A stretch of 50,024 bases of DNA from assembly GCA_020850615.1 (NCBI GenBank), contig JADZEI010000091.1, positions 1 to 50,024 on the forward strand, given 5' to 3'. The stretch's first letter is position 1. Every line of letters begins with the position of its first letter. Below the pieces are notes generated by a model. That model worked only from the letters and a program-made list of their open reading frames with translations, ran no database searches and was not told where the DNA came from. The DNA is from Dehalococcoidia bacterium (GTDB lineage Bacteria > Chloroflexota > Dehalococcoidia > Tepidiformales > Tepidiformaceae). Positions 40,010 to 47,603 of this stretch are shown in pieces. Made by a program: the position numbers and the translations under genes.

Positions 40010-40342
40010 CGGCTGGCTGTCGGACATCAGCTCTCGGCACCACCGCCGCGACGACGGCGGAAGGCGCGCAGCGGTAGTCCGCCGAGCCTGCCTCGACGGC
40101 ACGTAATCAGTAGCGCGCGCGTGAGCAAGCGCTCGCGCGCTCCCAGCTACACCGCCCCGCGGCCGCGCGAACGGCCACGACCGGGGTGTAGCCGGTGCCC
40201 CTTGTGGGCACGAGCGTCAGCCAAACGGATGTGTCATCGAAGCCGCCGTCGCACCCCGGTACCATCGCCGCCGCGCCAGCGCGCGATACGGCATCGGCGC
40301 CGCGCCTGTGAGGAAGCGGGCGAGCGTGGTACGAGCGACCAG

Positions 40343-40396
40343 GTCCCGCGCCAGCCCACGACGCCCACCGTCCCGCGCCAGCCCACGACGCCCACC
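40343..40396. repeat. 27-bp direct repeat, two copies
   Basis: Two adjacent 27-mers beginning GTCCCGCGCCAGCCCACG and ending GCCCACC are identical. Confidence 0.9.
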
Positions 40397-40564
40397 GCCC
40401 GCCCGCCCGCGACGCCCCTCGCCCCGCGAGCCGGCCGGTCGCTCCGCTCCCGCCCCTCGCAGCCCCGGGGCGTGGAGCGGGCTGCCGCGGGGCGCCGGTA
40501 CTGGCAGCTCCGCCGAGGCAGGGCTCGGCGCACTACCCGCTCCGCGCGCCACCCACGCGGAAAC

Positions 40565-40600
40565 GCCAATCGGCAATCGGCAATCGACAAATCGGCAATT
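40565..40600. repeat. Period-7 array, GGCAATC type, 5 units
   Basis: GCCAATC, GGCAATC, GGCAATC, an 8-bp GACAAATC, GGCAATT. Same family as the arrays that bracket the Uma2 gene at 5363, but no gene sits against it. Confidence 0.8.
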
Positions 40601-40720
40601 GCCTCGTCCCACCGTGCCCGTAAGGGTTTACCAACCCCCCGTTAAGGACTCCTCCGCCCCACCCTCGGTCCACAGCTTATGGCTCGAACATAATTGCAAG
40701 GCGCACCCTTCTGGTTAACA

Positions 40721-40764
40721 CAGAGTTTGCAAACCTCTGCCGCTGCGCAGATGTTCCAGCGCAG
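40721..40764 (+). promoter_or_regulatory. Palindrome and hairpin in the leader of the SH3b gene
   Basis: GTTTGCAAAC (40725-40734) is a perfect 10-bp palindrome inside a nearly symmetric CAGAG...CTCTG frame; a second stem pairs 40743-40748 with 40759-40764. A CATAAT -10 candidate lies at 40689-40694. Confidence 0.4.
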
Positions 40765-40812
40765 GCCCCCGGCTACGGTCGAGCCTGCTTGCGACCCATT
40801 TGGGAGGTGTTT

Positions 40813-41922
40813 GTGAGGGGTTTCGTCGCACAGAAGTCACTTATCCGCGGGCTGCTCGTGCTGCTCGTTGTCGCACTGGCAGCTCCCGTCCTGGTCATGC
40901 GGGCCCAGCCGGCCCAGGCCCAGGAAGAAGAAAACGGCCCCATCGCCCGCGTCGCCCTGAGCTACCTCGGCACGCACGGCGGCCAGTGCTGGACCTTCAT
41001 GCAGCAGGTCGTGATGGAAGCGACCGGACGCAAGGTCGGCTACGACTACCGCCAGGGCTACTTCGAAGCCGGCGCCATCGAAGTCTCCGCCGCCGAAGCC
41101 CGCAACGGCGACATCATCCAGATCGCGTCTGATAGCAACAGCGGCGCGTACGCTTCGTACCCCGGCCTGCACACCGCGATCATCCTTTCGAACCTGGGTA
41201 ACGGCCGCTTCAACGCCGTCGATTCGAACCAGAACTGGGACGAGTGGGTGCGCCTGCGCCCGAACTACGATCCCTACGCCTCGGCTGCCCGCAACGGGCT
41301 GCAGGTCCACATCTACCGCATCCCCGGCGGCGGGCCCGGCGAATCCGGCGTCAGCACCGATGTCTCGGCCCCCGCGGCCGGTGGCGCGGTGGCCTCGGGC
41401 GACTCCGCCGTGGTCGCGGCCGATGGCGGCTGCCTGAACCTCCGTAGCGCGCCCGGCCTCTCCAGCGGCCGCGTGGACTGCCTGCCCTCCGGCACGGGAC
41501 TCACCATCACCGGTGAGGCGGTCGCGAAGGACGGCTTCTCCTGGGTGCCCGTGAGCTCGGCCCGCGGCAGCGGCTGGGTGGCATCGCGCTACGTCACGAA
41601 GACCGCCTCGGCGGTCGCGGACGCGGCGCCCGCAGCACCCGCCGCTGAGCCCGAACCCGAGCCCGAGCTCGCCGTCGCGCCGCCCGCGCCCGAGCCGGCC
41701 GTCAGCGCCGCCGGCGGCATCCCCGCCCGCACCGACGGCAGCCCCGGCTGCCTCCGCGTCCGGACGAAGCCCGACATCTCCGCGGGCGTGGTGGATTGCC
41801 TCGCCCCCAACACGCCTGTCACGATGGTTGATGGCGCCGGGCACGAAGCCGATGGCTACACCTGGGTGCACATCACCGGCAGGGCCGATGGATGGGTAGC
41901 GAGCGAATTCCTGGACTGGTGA
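40813..41922 (+). CDS. Secreted cell-wall protein: CHAP/NlpC-like domain plus two SH3b domains
   Basis: 369 residues. Signal peptide 1-37 (ending AQAQ). Residues about 40-170 resemble a CHAP/NlpC-type amidase: GGQCWTF carries the candidate Cys and GLHTAII the candidate His. Two bacterial SH3 domains follow (about 200-265 and 305-369), each with LNLRS/LRVRTKP, a Cys pair and GWVAS, joined by a Pro/Glu/Ala linker. It should bind and probably cut peptidoglycan. GTG 40813 has GGAGGT 5 nt upstream. The next gene overlaps its stop by GTGA. Confidence 0.82.
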   Translation: MRGFVAQKSLIRGLLVLLVVALAAPVLVMRAQPAQAQEEENGPIARVALSYLGTHGGQCWTFMQQVVMEATGRKVGYDYRQGYFEAGAIEVSAAEARNGDIIQIASDSNSGAYASYPGLHTAIILSNLGNGRFNAVDSNQNWDEWVRLRPNYDPYASAARNGLQVHIYRIPGGGPGESGVSTDVSAPAAGGAVASGDSAVVAADGGCLNLRSAPGLSSGRVDCLPSGTGLTITGEAVAKDGFSWVPVSSARGSGWVASRYVTKTASAVADAAPAAPAAEPEPEPELAVAPPAPEPAVSAAGGIPARTDGSPGCLRVRTKPDISAGVVDCLAPNTPVTMVDGAGHEADGYTWVHITGRADGWVASEFLDW

Positions 41923-42716
41923 GCGGTCGATTGAGTGGCCTCATGTGGGGGCGGCGCGGCCTGATGGCCGCGGCCGCCCTCGCTCTTTTCCTCGTGGGCT
42001 GCAGCTCCTCGGAAAAGGACGAGCCAACGCCCACGCCCCAACCCACCACCGCCGTCGCCATGACCCCGGCGGCCACCCCCACCCGGCCCGCCGCCACGCC
42101 GACCACCACCCCGACCCGGCCGTCCAGCCCCACGGTCACGCCGACGCCCACGCGGGCCGCGGCCAGCAGCACCGATGTGATCGACGCCGCGGTCGCCGCG
42201 CTCGGCGCCCGCCACCTGGATCGCTTCTCCCGCGACGCCTGCATGGAGGACAACCCGCAGGGCCTGCCCTGCATCCAGCTCGTCGCAGGGAGCAACTCGC
42301 TCGCGGGCGGCCTGGCGCTGTTCAACGGCGGCTACCCGGACGCGGGGCCGTTCACGCTGGTCATGGGCCGCAACGCCGCCGGCGCCTGGCAGGTCTGGTA
42401 CCTCACCCAGCAGCCCTCCTACACGCTGACGGCCGTGCCCGGCGAGGTGCTCGCCTGCGGTGGCGGCGCGGGTGTCGCCGTCCACGCCGAGCCTGGCGCC
42501 AGCTCGTCCACCGTGACCACCGTCGAGGACCTGGCCGAGCTCACCGCCGACGAGTTCGTGCTTACGTCACCGGGCGCACCGCCCGCGACCCGTGGCGAAG
42601 GCTGGTACCACGTCACCGGCGCCGCGGAGGGCTGGATCCCCGCCCGCAACGCCGCCGCCGCCCAGTTCGGCGACTGCCTCCTCCGCGACGAGCTCGAGCG
42701 CGGCTCCCACGGGTAA
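41919..42716 (+). CDS. Lipoprotein with Thr/Pro linker, partner of the SH3b protein
   Basis: 265 residues from GTG in the GTGA overlap (ATG 41943 is an alternative). The lipobox is LFLVGC. A Thr/Pro-rich spacer of about 65 residues leads to a domain with paired Cys (DACMEDNPQGLPCIQ) and a C-terminal part that looks like one SH3b-like barrel (CGGGAGVAVHAEPG, then GWYHVTGAAEGWIPARN). I know no enzyme activity. Translational coupling suggests joint work with the SH3b protein at the cell surface. Confidence 0.72.
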   Translation: MSGRLSGLMWGRRGLMAAAALALFLVGCSSSEKDEPTPTPQPTTAVAMTPAATPTRPAATPTTTPTRPSSPTVTPTPTRAAASSTDVIDAAVAALGARHLDRFSRDACMEDNPQGLPCIQLVAGSNSLAGGLALFNGGYPDAGPFTLVMGRNAAGAWQVWYLTQQPSYTLTAVPGEVLACGGGAGVAVHAEPGASSSTVTTVEDLAELTADEFVLTSPGAPPATRGEGWYHVTGAAEGWIPARNAAAAQFGDCLLRDELERGSHG

Positions 42717-43031
42717 CCGGCCGCGCACGCGGGCGGCGAACCGTCAGGTCCGGCCGTTGTTCGCCGGGTGGGCGGTTGCACCCGGGGGCACGGGCATCGC
42801 GCCACGAGCCGGTCGGTCGCGAGGCTCCCGCCCTCGCAGTCCCGGACGATGGTGGCCTATCAGTGGGCATGGTACGGGCAATCCCGCGGAGCAATGCTCC
42901 GCGGCTACGCCTGCGGCGCGCGCGGCCCGCGGCAGCGGTAGTCCGCCGAGTCCTGCCTCGACGGCGCGTCAGCCAAACGGAGGTGGCATCGAAGGCACGG
43001 TTGCGATCCGGGACAGCCGGGCGGCGAACCG
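42717..43031. repeat. Mosaic repeat island 7 (whole C-D-A-B unit inverted)
   Basis: Read on the reverse strand it runs C (about 43015-42967), D (42966-42930), A with the perfect palindrome 42884-42904, then B (about 42862-42795). This is the same cyclic order as island 1. No gene is supported. Confidence 0.8.
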
Positions 43032-43472
43032 TCAGGTCCGGGCCGGGTCGCCGTTTCCGGCTCGGAGCCTGAGGGCGAACGCCCGGAGCCGTGCCGCCAT
43101 CCGCTCCACGTCGTCATGGTTGAGTCGTACTGGCGATAGAAAGGCCCGCAGGTGCGTCAGCACTTCCGCTGCCAGCGGTTCGTCGAACAGGTCAATGATC
43201 CGGTGCAGCTCCGGCTTCGCTGGCGGCCAGGGTGTACCGTCGAGTTCGCGGTCTCCGTCGAGGCCGAGCTCCCGCTCGAGCTCCTCCAGCGAGACGGAGT
43301 CGCCAGCCGCAATCTGCGCGAGCCCCGTCTCGTGCGCCGCAATCTCCTCCGGCGTCGCCTCGTCGTCATCGCCAAGGTTGTTCAGGTAGTCGAGCACGTC
43401 CTGCGCCTGCTCGTCGTCCAACGCGTCCACGAGCTGGTGCAACTCATGCCGTGCCGTGGTTTGTTCGAGCAT
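43032..43472 (-). CDS. Antitoxin-like protein with two copies of a short helical module
   Basis: 146 residues. The front (HELHQLVDALDDEQAQDVLDYL) and a later block (ELHRIIDLFDEPLAAEVLTHL) are two copies of one helix-turn-helix-sized module of the kind found once in DUF2281/VapB-like antitoxins. SVSLEELERELGL between them is also typical of such antitoxins. No toxin gene is beside it. ATG 43472 is chosen because a TACACT box lies 5 nt upstream. It may be an orphan antitoxin or a small regulator. Confidence 0.6.
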   Translation of the reverse strand: MLEQTTARHELHQLVDALDDEQAQDVLDYLNNLGDDDEATPEEIAAHETGLAQIAAGDSVSLEELERELGLDGDRELDGTPWPPAKPELHRIIDLFDEPLAAEVLTHLRAFLSPVRLNHDDVERMAARLRAFALRLRAGNGDPART

Positions 43473-43477
43473 GCCCC

Positions 43478-43483
43478 AGTGTA
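43478..43483 (-). promoter_or_regulatory. TACACT -10 box, 5 nt before ATG (leaderless)
   Basis: Reverse strand TACACT, GGGGC, ATG at 43472. Confidence 0.45.
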
Positions 43484-43557
43484 AGGCCCCGGACCTCACA
43501 AGTTGTACTTCCGCCGCAACCCCGTCCCGGGTGATGTGCGCGTGCCCGGCCGCGCCC

Positions 43558-44745
43558 CTACCCGTGCGTACCCTCGATCAGCTGCAGCCCGAGTTCCATC
43601 GCCAGCGGCAGCGCGTCTTCGTCGACCATGAACCCCGGGTCGTGGTGGCGCCCGGCGATGCCCTTCGCCTCGTTCCGCGCGCCCATCCAGAAGTAGCAGC
43701 CCGGGCGCTCCTTCAGGTACACGCCCATGTCGTCCGCGCCCATCGTCGGCGTGCCGTGGATGTTCTCGAAGCCCAGCAGGCGGCCCGCCGTCTCCCGCAC
43801 GAACCCTGCGACGCCCGGGTCGTTGACCAACGTCGGGCAGCTCGTGTTGTGGAGGAAATCGAACGACGCCCCAAAGGCCGCGCACACGCCCCCGATGACC
43901 TCCTGCGTCCGCTGCAGCATCAGGTCGAGCATCGCATCGCTATACGTCCGGATCGTGCCCGTCATCGTCGCCGACTCCGCGATGACGTTGCCCCGGAACC
44001 CCGCGTTCAGCCGCCCGACGGTGAGCACCGCAGCCTCCGAAGGCGGCGCGGAGCGGCTCACGACCGTCTGGAGCGCGGTGATCACGTGCGCCGCCACCAC
44101 GATCGCATCGACCGACTGGTGCGGCGCCGCCGCGTGCCCGCCGACACCGTTGATGGTCACCCGGAACGCCGTGGGGGCTGCGAAGAACGGCCCGGGCGCC
44201 ACGTTGATCGCGCCAAGCGGGATGTCCGCACTGATGTGCAGGCCCAGCACGCGCGAGATGTCCGGCGACTCCAGCACCCCGTCGGCCACGCAGGCCTGCG
44301 CCCCGCCTGAGTGCTCTTCCGCGGGCTGGAACAGGAAGCGCACGCTCCCGGCGAGCTTGTCCCGGCGCGCCGCGAGCAGCTCCGCCAGGCCGAGGGCGAT
44401 CGCGATGTGCGTGTCGTGCCCGCAGGCGTGCATCACACCGTCGTTCACCGAGGCGAAGGGCAGGCCGCTCCGCTCGGGGATCGGTAGCGCGTCGATGTCC
44501 GCGCGCCACAGGGTCGCCGGCCCGCCCCGGCCGCCCTGGACGATGCCGGTCGCGCCCGTCCCCGCGACCGGCCGCACGTCGGCAAGGCCGAGCTCGCCCA
44601 GGCGCGTGAGGATTGCCTGCCCGGTGCGGTGCTCCTTCCACGAGAGCTCCGGGTGCTTGTGAAACTCGCGGCGCACCTCCGTGATGCGCGGCGTGATCGC
44701 CATGACCTCGGGCCGGACACGCTTCAGGAGGGGGCTCTGCTGCAT
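43558..44745 (-). CDS. M20-family amidohydrolase (IAA-amino acid hydrolase/HipO-like)
   Basis: 395 residues. The two-metal site is clear: MHACGHDTH, PAEEHSGGA, GLHISADIPLG and a late H in RHHDPGF. FHKHPELSWKEHRTGQ near the front and the inserted dimerisation domain (INGVGGHAAAPHQSVD) mark the M20D group, which cleaves N-acyl amino acids or hippurate-like amides. The substrate is unknown. A TACAGT box makes it leaderless; a divergent gene starts 15 bp away. Confidence 0.93.
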   Translation of the reverse strand: MQQSPLLKRVRPEVMAITPRITEVRREFHKHPELSWKEHRTGQAILTRLGELGLADVRPVAGTGATGIVQGGRGGPATLWRADIDALPIPERSGLPFASVNDGVMHACGHDTHIAIALGLAELLAARRDKLAGSVRFLFQPAEEHSGGAQACVADGVLESPDISRVLGLHISADIPLGAINVAPGPFFAAPTAFRVTINGVGGHAAAPHQSVDAIVVAAHVITALQTVVSRSAPPSEAAVLTVGRLNAGFRGNVIAESATMTGTIRTYSDAMLDLMLQRTQEVIGGVCAAFGASFDFLHNTSCPTLVNDPGVAGFVRETAGRLLGFENIHGTPTMGADDMGVYLKERPGCYFWMGARNEAKGIAGRHHDPGFMVDEDALPLAMELGLQLIEGTHG

Positions 44746-44751
44746 CGCCGA

Positions 44752-44757
44752 ACTGTA
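44752..44757 (-). promoter_or_regulatory. TACAGT -10 box, 6 nt before ATG (leaderless)
   Basis: Reverse strand TACAGT, TCGGCG, ATG at 44745. It lies within the 14-bp spacer to the divergent gene at 44760. Confidence 0.5.
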
Positions 44758-44759
44758 GC

Positions 44760-45287
44760 ATGGCGCGCCGGGCTGCGGCGGCGGGCCCCGCCGGACGAAG
44801 CTTCCAGTACGTGTTCGACGCCTACCCGTTCCTCCACGCCGCCGATGCAGCCAGCCACGCGCCCGTGTGGGCGCTCGCTGCCTGCCTCGCAGGCGGCGCC
44901 GCGGCGGGCCTGCTGGTCATCGCCGCGACCGCGCGCCTAACCGCCCCCGCCGACGGCGACACCGCGCCGTTCGCGCTGCGCAGCTCGGGCAGCCGCGGCG
45001 CCACCTGGTTCGCAGAAGTGGAACCGCGCGGCCCCGGGTTCGAACCATCCGCCGGTGCCTGGTACCTCCGCACCGCCGCCGGCACCGCCCTGCCGCTCAC
45101 GATCGAACCCCACCCCGCCGGCCATCTCGCCCTCATCGCCCCCCTCCGCCCCGGCGACCTCCCCACCGCCATCGAATACCACGCCCCCCACCCTGGAGCC
45201 GTCTCCCGCATCCCCCTCCCCTCCCGCACCGCCTCGGGCGAGCACCAGGCTCCCCTCTCCCGCGCACAGGAGAGGGGCAGGGGGTGA
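44760..45287 (+). CDS. Membrane-anchored protein of unknown function, C-terminus within a palindromic repeat
   Basis: 175 residues. A hydrophobic segment (about 36-58) is followed by a predicted extracytoplasmic beta-rich part (ATWFAEVEPRGPGFEP, AGHLALIAPLRPGD). No family is recognised. The last 14 residues (from about HQAPLSRAQERGRG) are encoded by the CCCCTCTCC palindrome repeat, whose GGTGAGGG supplies the stop. The repeat has probably replaced or extended the native C-terminus. No ribosome site or clear promoter is visible. Confidence 0.55.
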   Translation: MARRAAAAGPAGRSFQYVFDAYPFLHAADAASHAPVWALAACLAGGAAAGLLVIAATARLTAPADGDTAPFALRSSGSRGATWFAEVEPRGPGFEPSAGAWYLRTAAGTALPLTIEPHPAGHLALIAPLRPGDLPTAIEYHAPHPGAVSRIPLPSRTASGEHQAPLSRAQERGRG

Positions 45288-45290
45288 GGG
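45252..45290. repeat. CCCCTCTCC palindrome repeat inside a coding 3' end
   Basis: CCCCTCTCC (45252-45260) pairs with GGAGAGGGG (45269-45277), followed by CAGGGGGTGAGGG. It overlaps the end of the gene at 44760. Confidence 0.75.
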
Positions 45291-45296
45291 TTCGCC

Positions 45297-45324
45297 GGCC
45301 AACGGCCAACGGCCAACGGACAAC
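45297..45324. repeat. Period-7 array, GGCCAAC type, 4 units
   Basis: GGCCAAC three times, then GGACAAC, between the convergent genes at 44760 and 45330. Confidence 0.85.
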
Positions 45325-45329
45325 GCCCC

Positions 45330-46106
45330 CTACCGGAACCGCTCGAACCCGTCCGACACCCCCCGGTTGTCCCGCAGCCGCCCCAGCGCGTTCATCTGCC
45401 CGTGATAGCGGAACAGCGCGCCCACGCCCATGATCTCCAGCGACGTGTTGAGCGCCTCCTTGTTCTGGAGCGCCCCCTCCCGCGGCACCCCCAGGCAGTC
45501 CTGCGCGATGCTCTCGACCGTCGCGACGAGCTCGGACTGCGGCACGGCCATCGTCACCAGCCCGATCCGCTCGGCTTCGCGCCCGCTGATCGTGCGGCCT
45601 GTGAGCAGCAGGTAGCGCGCCTGCTTCAGCCCCAGCGCCACCTGCCAGAGCGGCATGCTGCTGACGCCGCCCATCTTCACCGCCGGGTGGCCCAGCTCCG
45701 CGTCTTCCGCCGCCACCGAGATGTCGCAGAGGAGCTGCAGGTAGCAGCCGCCGGCCAGCGCGTGCCCGTGCACCTGCGCGATCGTCGGCTTCGGGCAATT
45801 CCAGATGCGCTGGTAGCGCGCCTCCATGCCGCGCAGCGCCATCAGCGCGTTGCTCAGCGTCCAGCGGCCGTCCTTCTCCGGCGGCTTCGTGTAGTAGCTG
45901 CCCTTCAGGTCGTAGCCCGCCGAGAACGACGGGCCGTTGGCCGAAAGGATGACCACGCCCACGTCGTCGTCCTGTTCGGCCGCCGTGAAGGCCGCGTCGA
46001 TGTCGTCGAGGAGCTGGTGGTTCAGCGCGTTCCGCTTGTCCGGGCGGTTCATCACCACCCTGGCGATGCCGTTGTCGACGGTGTAGATGACAGTCTCGAG
46101 GTCCAT
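45330..46106 (-). CDS. Crotonase-fold enoyl-CoA hydratase/isomerase family protein
   Basis: 258 residues. GPSFSAGYDLKG and HGHALAGGCYLQLLCD are the CoA/oxyanion parts. The two catalytic glutamate positions are Tyr (GGCYL) and Ala (GHPAVKMGG), so classical hydratase chemistry is not supported. It is nearest to crotonases of unknown substrate in actinobacterial and Chloroflexota acyl-CoA pathways. ATG 46106 is chosen for the TAAGAT box 8 nt upstream and the family start MDLETVIYTV. Confidence 0.86.
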   Translation of the reverse strand: MDLETVIYTVDNGIARVVMNRPDKRNALNHQLLDDIDAAFTAAEQDDDVGVVILSANGPSFSAGYDLKGSYYTKPPEKDGRWTLSNALMALRGMEARYQRIWNCPKPTIAQVHGHALAGGCYLQLLCDISVAAEDAELGHPAVKMGGVSSMPLWQVALGLKQARYLLLTGRTISGREAERIGLVTMAVPQSELVATVESIAQDCLGVPREGALQNKEALNTSLEIMGVGALFRYHGQMNALGRLRDNRGVSDGFERFR

Positions 46107-46114
46107 GGCCGCGC

Positions 46115-46120
46115 ATCTTA
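46115..46120 (-). promoter_or_regulatory. TAAGAT -10 box, 8 nt before ATG (leaderless)
   Basis: Reverse strand TAAGAT, GCGCGGCC, ATG at 46106. Confidence 0.5.
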
Positions 46121-46231
46121 CGCGGCTCCCACAGCGGGGCGACATTCCTGCGCGCGAATCACCGCGTTTATCCCGGGTGATTGCGAGGCTGATCTCCGCT
46201 TTGCTACCATCCGCGCGATGGGACACCTCGC

Positions 46232-46759
46232 ATGGACGTTGGGGCGGTACTCGTACTGAATCAGAACTACGAGCCGCTGAACGTGTGCAACGTTCGGCGC
46301 GCGATGGTGCTCGTCCTGCGCGGGAAGGCCGAAGTCCTCGAAACCGGCCGCCATGTCATCCACACCGCCACCACCACCTTCCCCCTCCCCTCGGTCATCC
46401 GCCTCGTGAACCTGATCCGCCGGCCCCGGCCGCGCATCCGCCTCACCCGGAAGGAGATCTTCGCGCGCGATGGCTGGCTATGCGTCTACTGCGGGCGCGC
46501 GACCAAGGACCTCACGCTCGACCACGTCCTGCCCCGCCACCGCGGCGGCGCCCACACATGGGAGAACCTGGTGAGCGCCTGCAAGCCATGCAACCACCGC
46601 AAAGCCGGCCGCACGCCCCAGGAGGCCCGGATGGACATGCACGCCCAGCCACACATGCCGCGCGTTTCGATCTACTACGCGTTCTACCCCTATCTCGGCA
46701 CCCAGCTCGAATGGCGGAAGTTCGTGCCCGGCTACGATGGCGCCAGTGCCGCCGGCTGA
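46232..46759 (+). CDS. HNH endonuclease domain protein
   Basis: 175 residues. The front (VLVLNQNYEPLNVCNVRRAMVLVLRGKAEV) and the HNH nuclease (CVYCGRATKDLTLDHVLPRHRGG, then NLVSACKPCNHRKAGRTP) form a widely conserved single-domain protein of Actinobacteria, Cyanobacteria and Chloroflexota. The Cys pairs bind structural zinc; DH...N...H form the metal site. Conservation and lack of a methylase suggest a housekeeping DNA-repair role rather than restriction, but this is not established. Its end overlaps the hydrolase at 46737. Confidence 0.9.
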   Translation: MDVGAVLVLNQNYEPLNVCNVRRAMVLVLRGKAEVLETGRHVIHTATTTFPLPSVIRLVNLIRRPRPRIRLTRKEIFARDGWLCVYCGRATKDLTLDHVLPRHRGGAHTWENLVSACKPCNHRKAGRTPQEARMDMHAQPHMPRVSIYYAFYPYLGTQLEWRKFVPGYDGASAAG

Positions 46760-47537
46760 CCCCGACTACGGCCTCGCCGACCGCCTCGGCGCCGGGAGCA
46801 TGGTCTTCTACCCCCGGCGGGACGACTCGCCCGCGCCCCCCGGTGCCGCCGACCACGCGATCGAGGTCGAGCCCGGCGTCCTGCTCGGCGCCCGGTTCTA
46901 CGAGCAGGCGGACGGCGCGCCCACCATCCTCTACTTCCACGGCAACGGCGAAGTCGTGGCGGACCACGATGACATCGCCGAGTTCTACCGCGACATCGGC
47001 GTGAACCTGTTTGTCGTCGACTTCCGCGGCTACGGGCGCAGCTCCGGCCGCCCCACGTTCGCGACCCTCGTCAGCGACGCCGCTCCCGTGGCCGCGCGTT
47101 TCCACGCGATCCTCGATGCCCGCGGCTTCACGGGCCCGCGGTTCGTCATGGGGCGCAGCCTCGGCACCCAGCCCGCGCTCGAAGTCGCCGCGAACCACGC
47201 TGGCCGGTTCGCCGGGCTCATCGTCGAAAGCGGCGCCGGCAGCCTCCGCCGCCTCGCCGGGTTCCTCGGCCTCGACCCCGAGGCGGGCGAAGGCGGCGAG
47301 CTCGTGCGCGCCCACGAGGCCAAGGTCCGCCGCATCGCCCTCCCGGCCCTGATCATCCACGGCGAACAGGACGACCTCATCCCGCTTTCGCACGCGGCCG
47401 AGCTCTACGACCTGCTCGAAGCGGTCGAACGCGAGCTGGTCGTGATCCCCGGCGCCGGGCACAACGACCTCCTCTGGGTCGGCGCCGCGCCCTACTTCGA
47501 CGCAATCGAGCGCTTCGTCGAACGGTCCGGACACTGA
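46737..47537 (+). CDS. Alpha/beta hydrolase
   Basis: 266 residues. YFHGNGE is the oxyanion loop, FVVDFRGYGRSSGRP follows, MGRSLGTQ is the nucleophile elbow with Ser, HGEQDDLIP gives the acid and GAGHNDLL the His. The pattern is of BEM46/ABHD-type hydrolases; substrate unknown. The ATG at 46737 overlaps the HNH gene by 23 bp. A TACGAT box at 46733-46738 lies 7 nt before an in-frame GTG at 46746, which could be the true leaderless start. Confidence 0.85.
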   Translation: MAPVPPADPDYGLADRLGAGSMVFYPRRDDSPAPPGAADHAIEVEPGVLLGARFYEQADGAPTILYFHGNGEVVADHDDIAEFYRDIGVNLFVVDFRGYGRSSGRPTFATLVSDAAPVAARFHAILDARGFTGPRFVMGRSLGTQPALEVAANHAGRFAGLIVESGAGSLRRLAGFLGLDPEAGEGGELVRAHEAKVRRIALPALIIHGEQDDLIPLSHAAELYDLLEAVERELVVIPGAGHNDLLWVGAAPYFDAIERFVERSGH

Positions 47538-47603
47538 CCGCGGCGGGACAATTCCTATCGTTCCCGCCGGACGCATGACGGATTCCCGTGGTTCAATGTT
47601 GGT

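Larger units (their letters stand above)
40010..40812. repeat. Mosaic repeat island 6 and promoter region of the SH3b gene
   Basis: Degenerate 7-bp units GGCTGTC, GGACATC, AGCTCTC at 40015-40035. Modules follow: D inverted about 40070-40098, E 40106-40142, F about 40186-40214, C inverted about 40211-40250, a 27-bp unit twice (40343-40369, 40370-40396), B inverted about 40430-40480, D about 40508-40545, then the GGCAATC array. From about 40600 the DNA is lower in G+C and looks like a promoter and leader. Confidence 0.75.

Noticed and set aside
40343-40396. Small protein with a PRQPTTPT repeat
   Set aside because: The repeat comes from a non-coding 27-bp duplication inside an island; no start signal or conserved neighbour.
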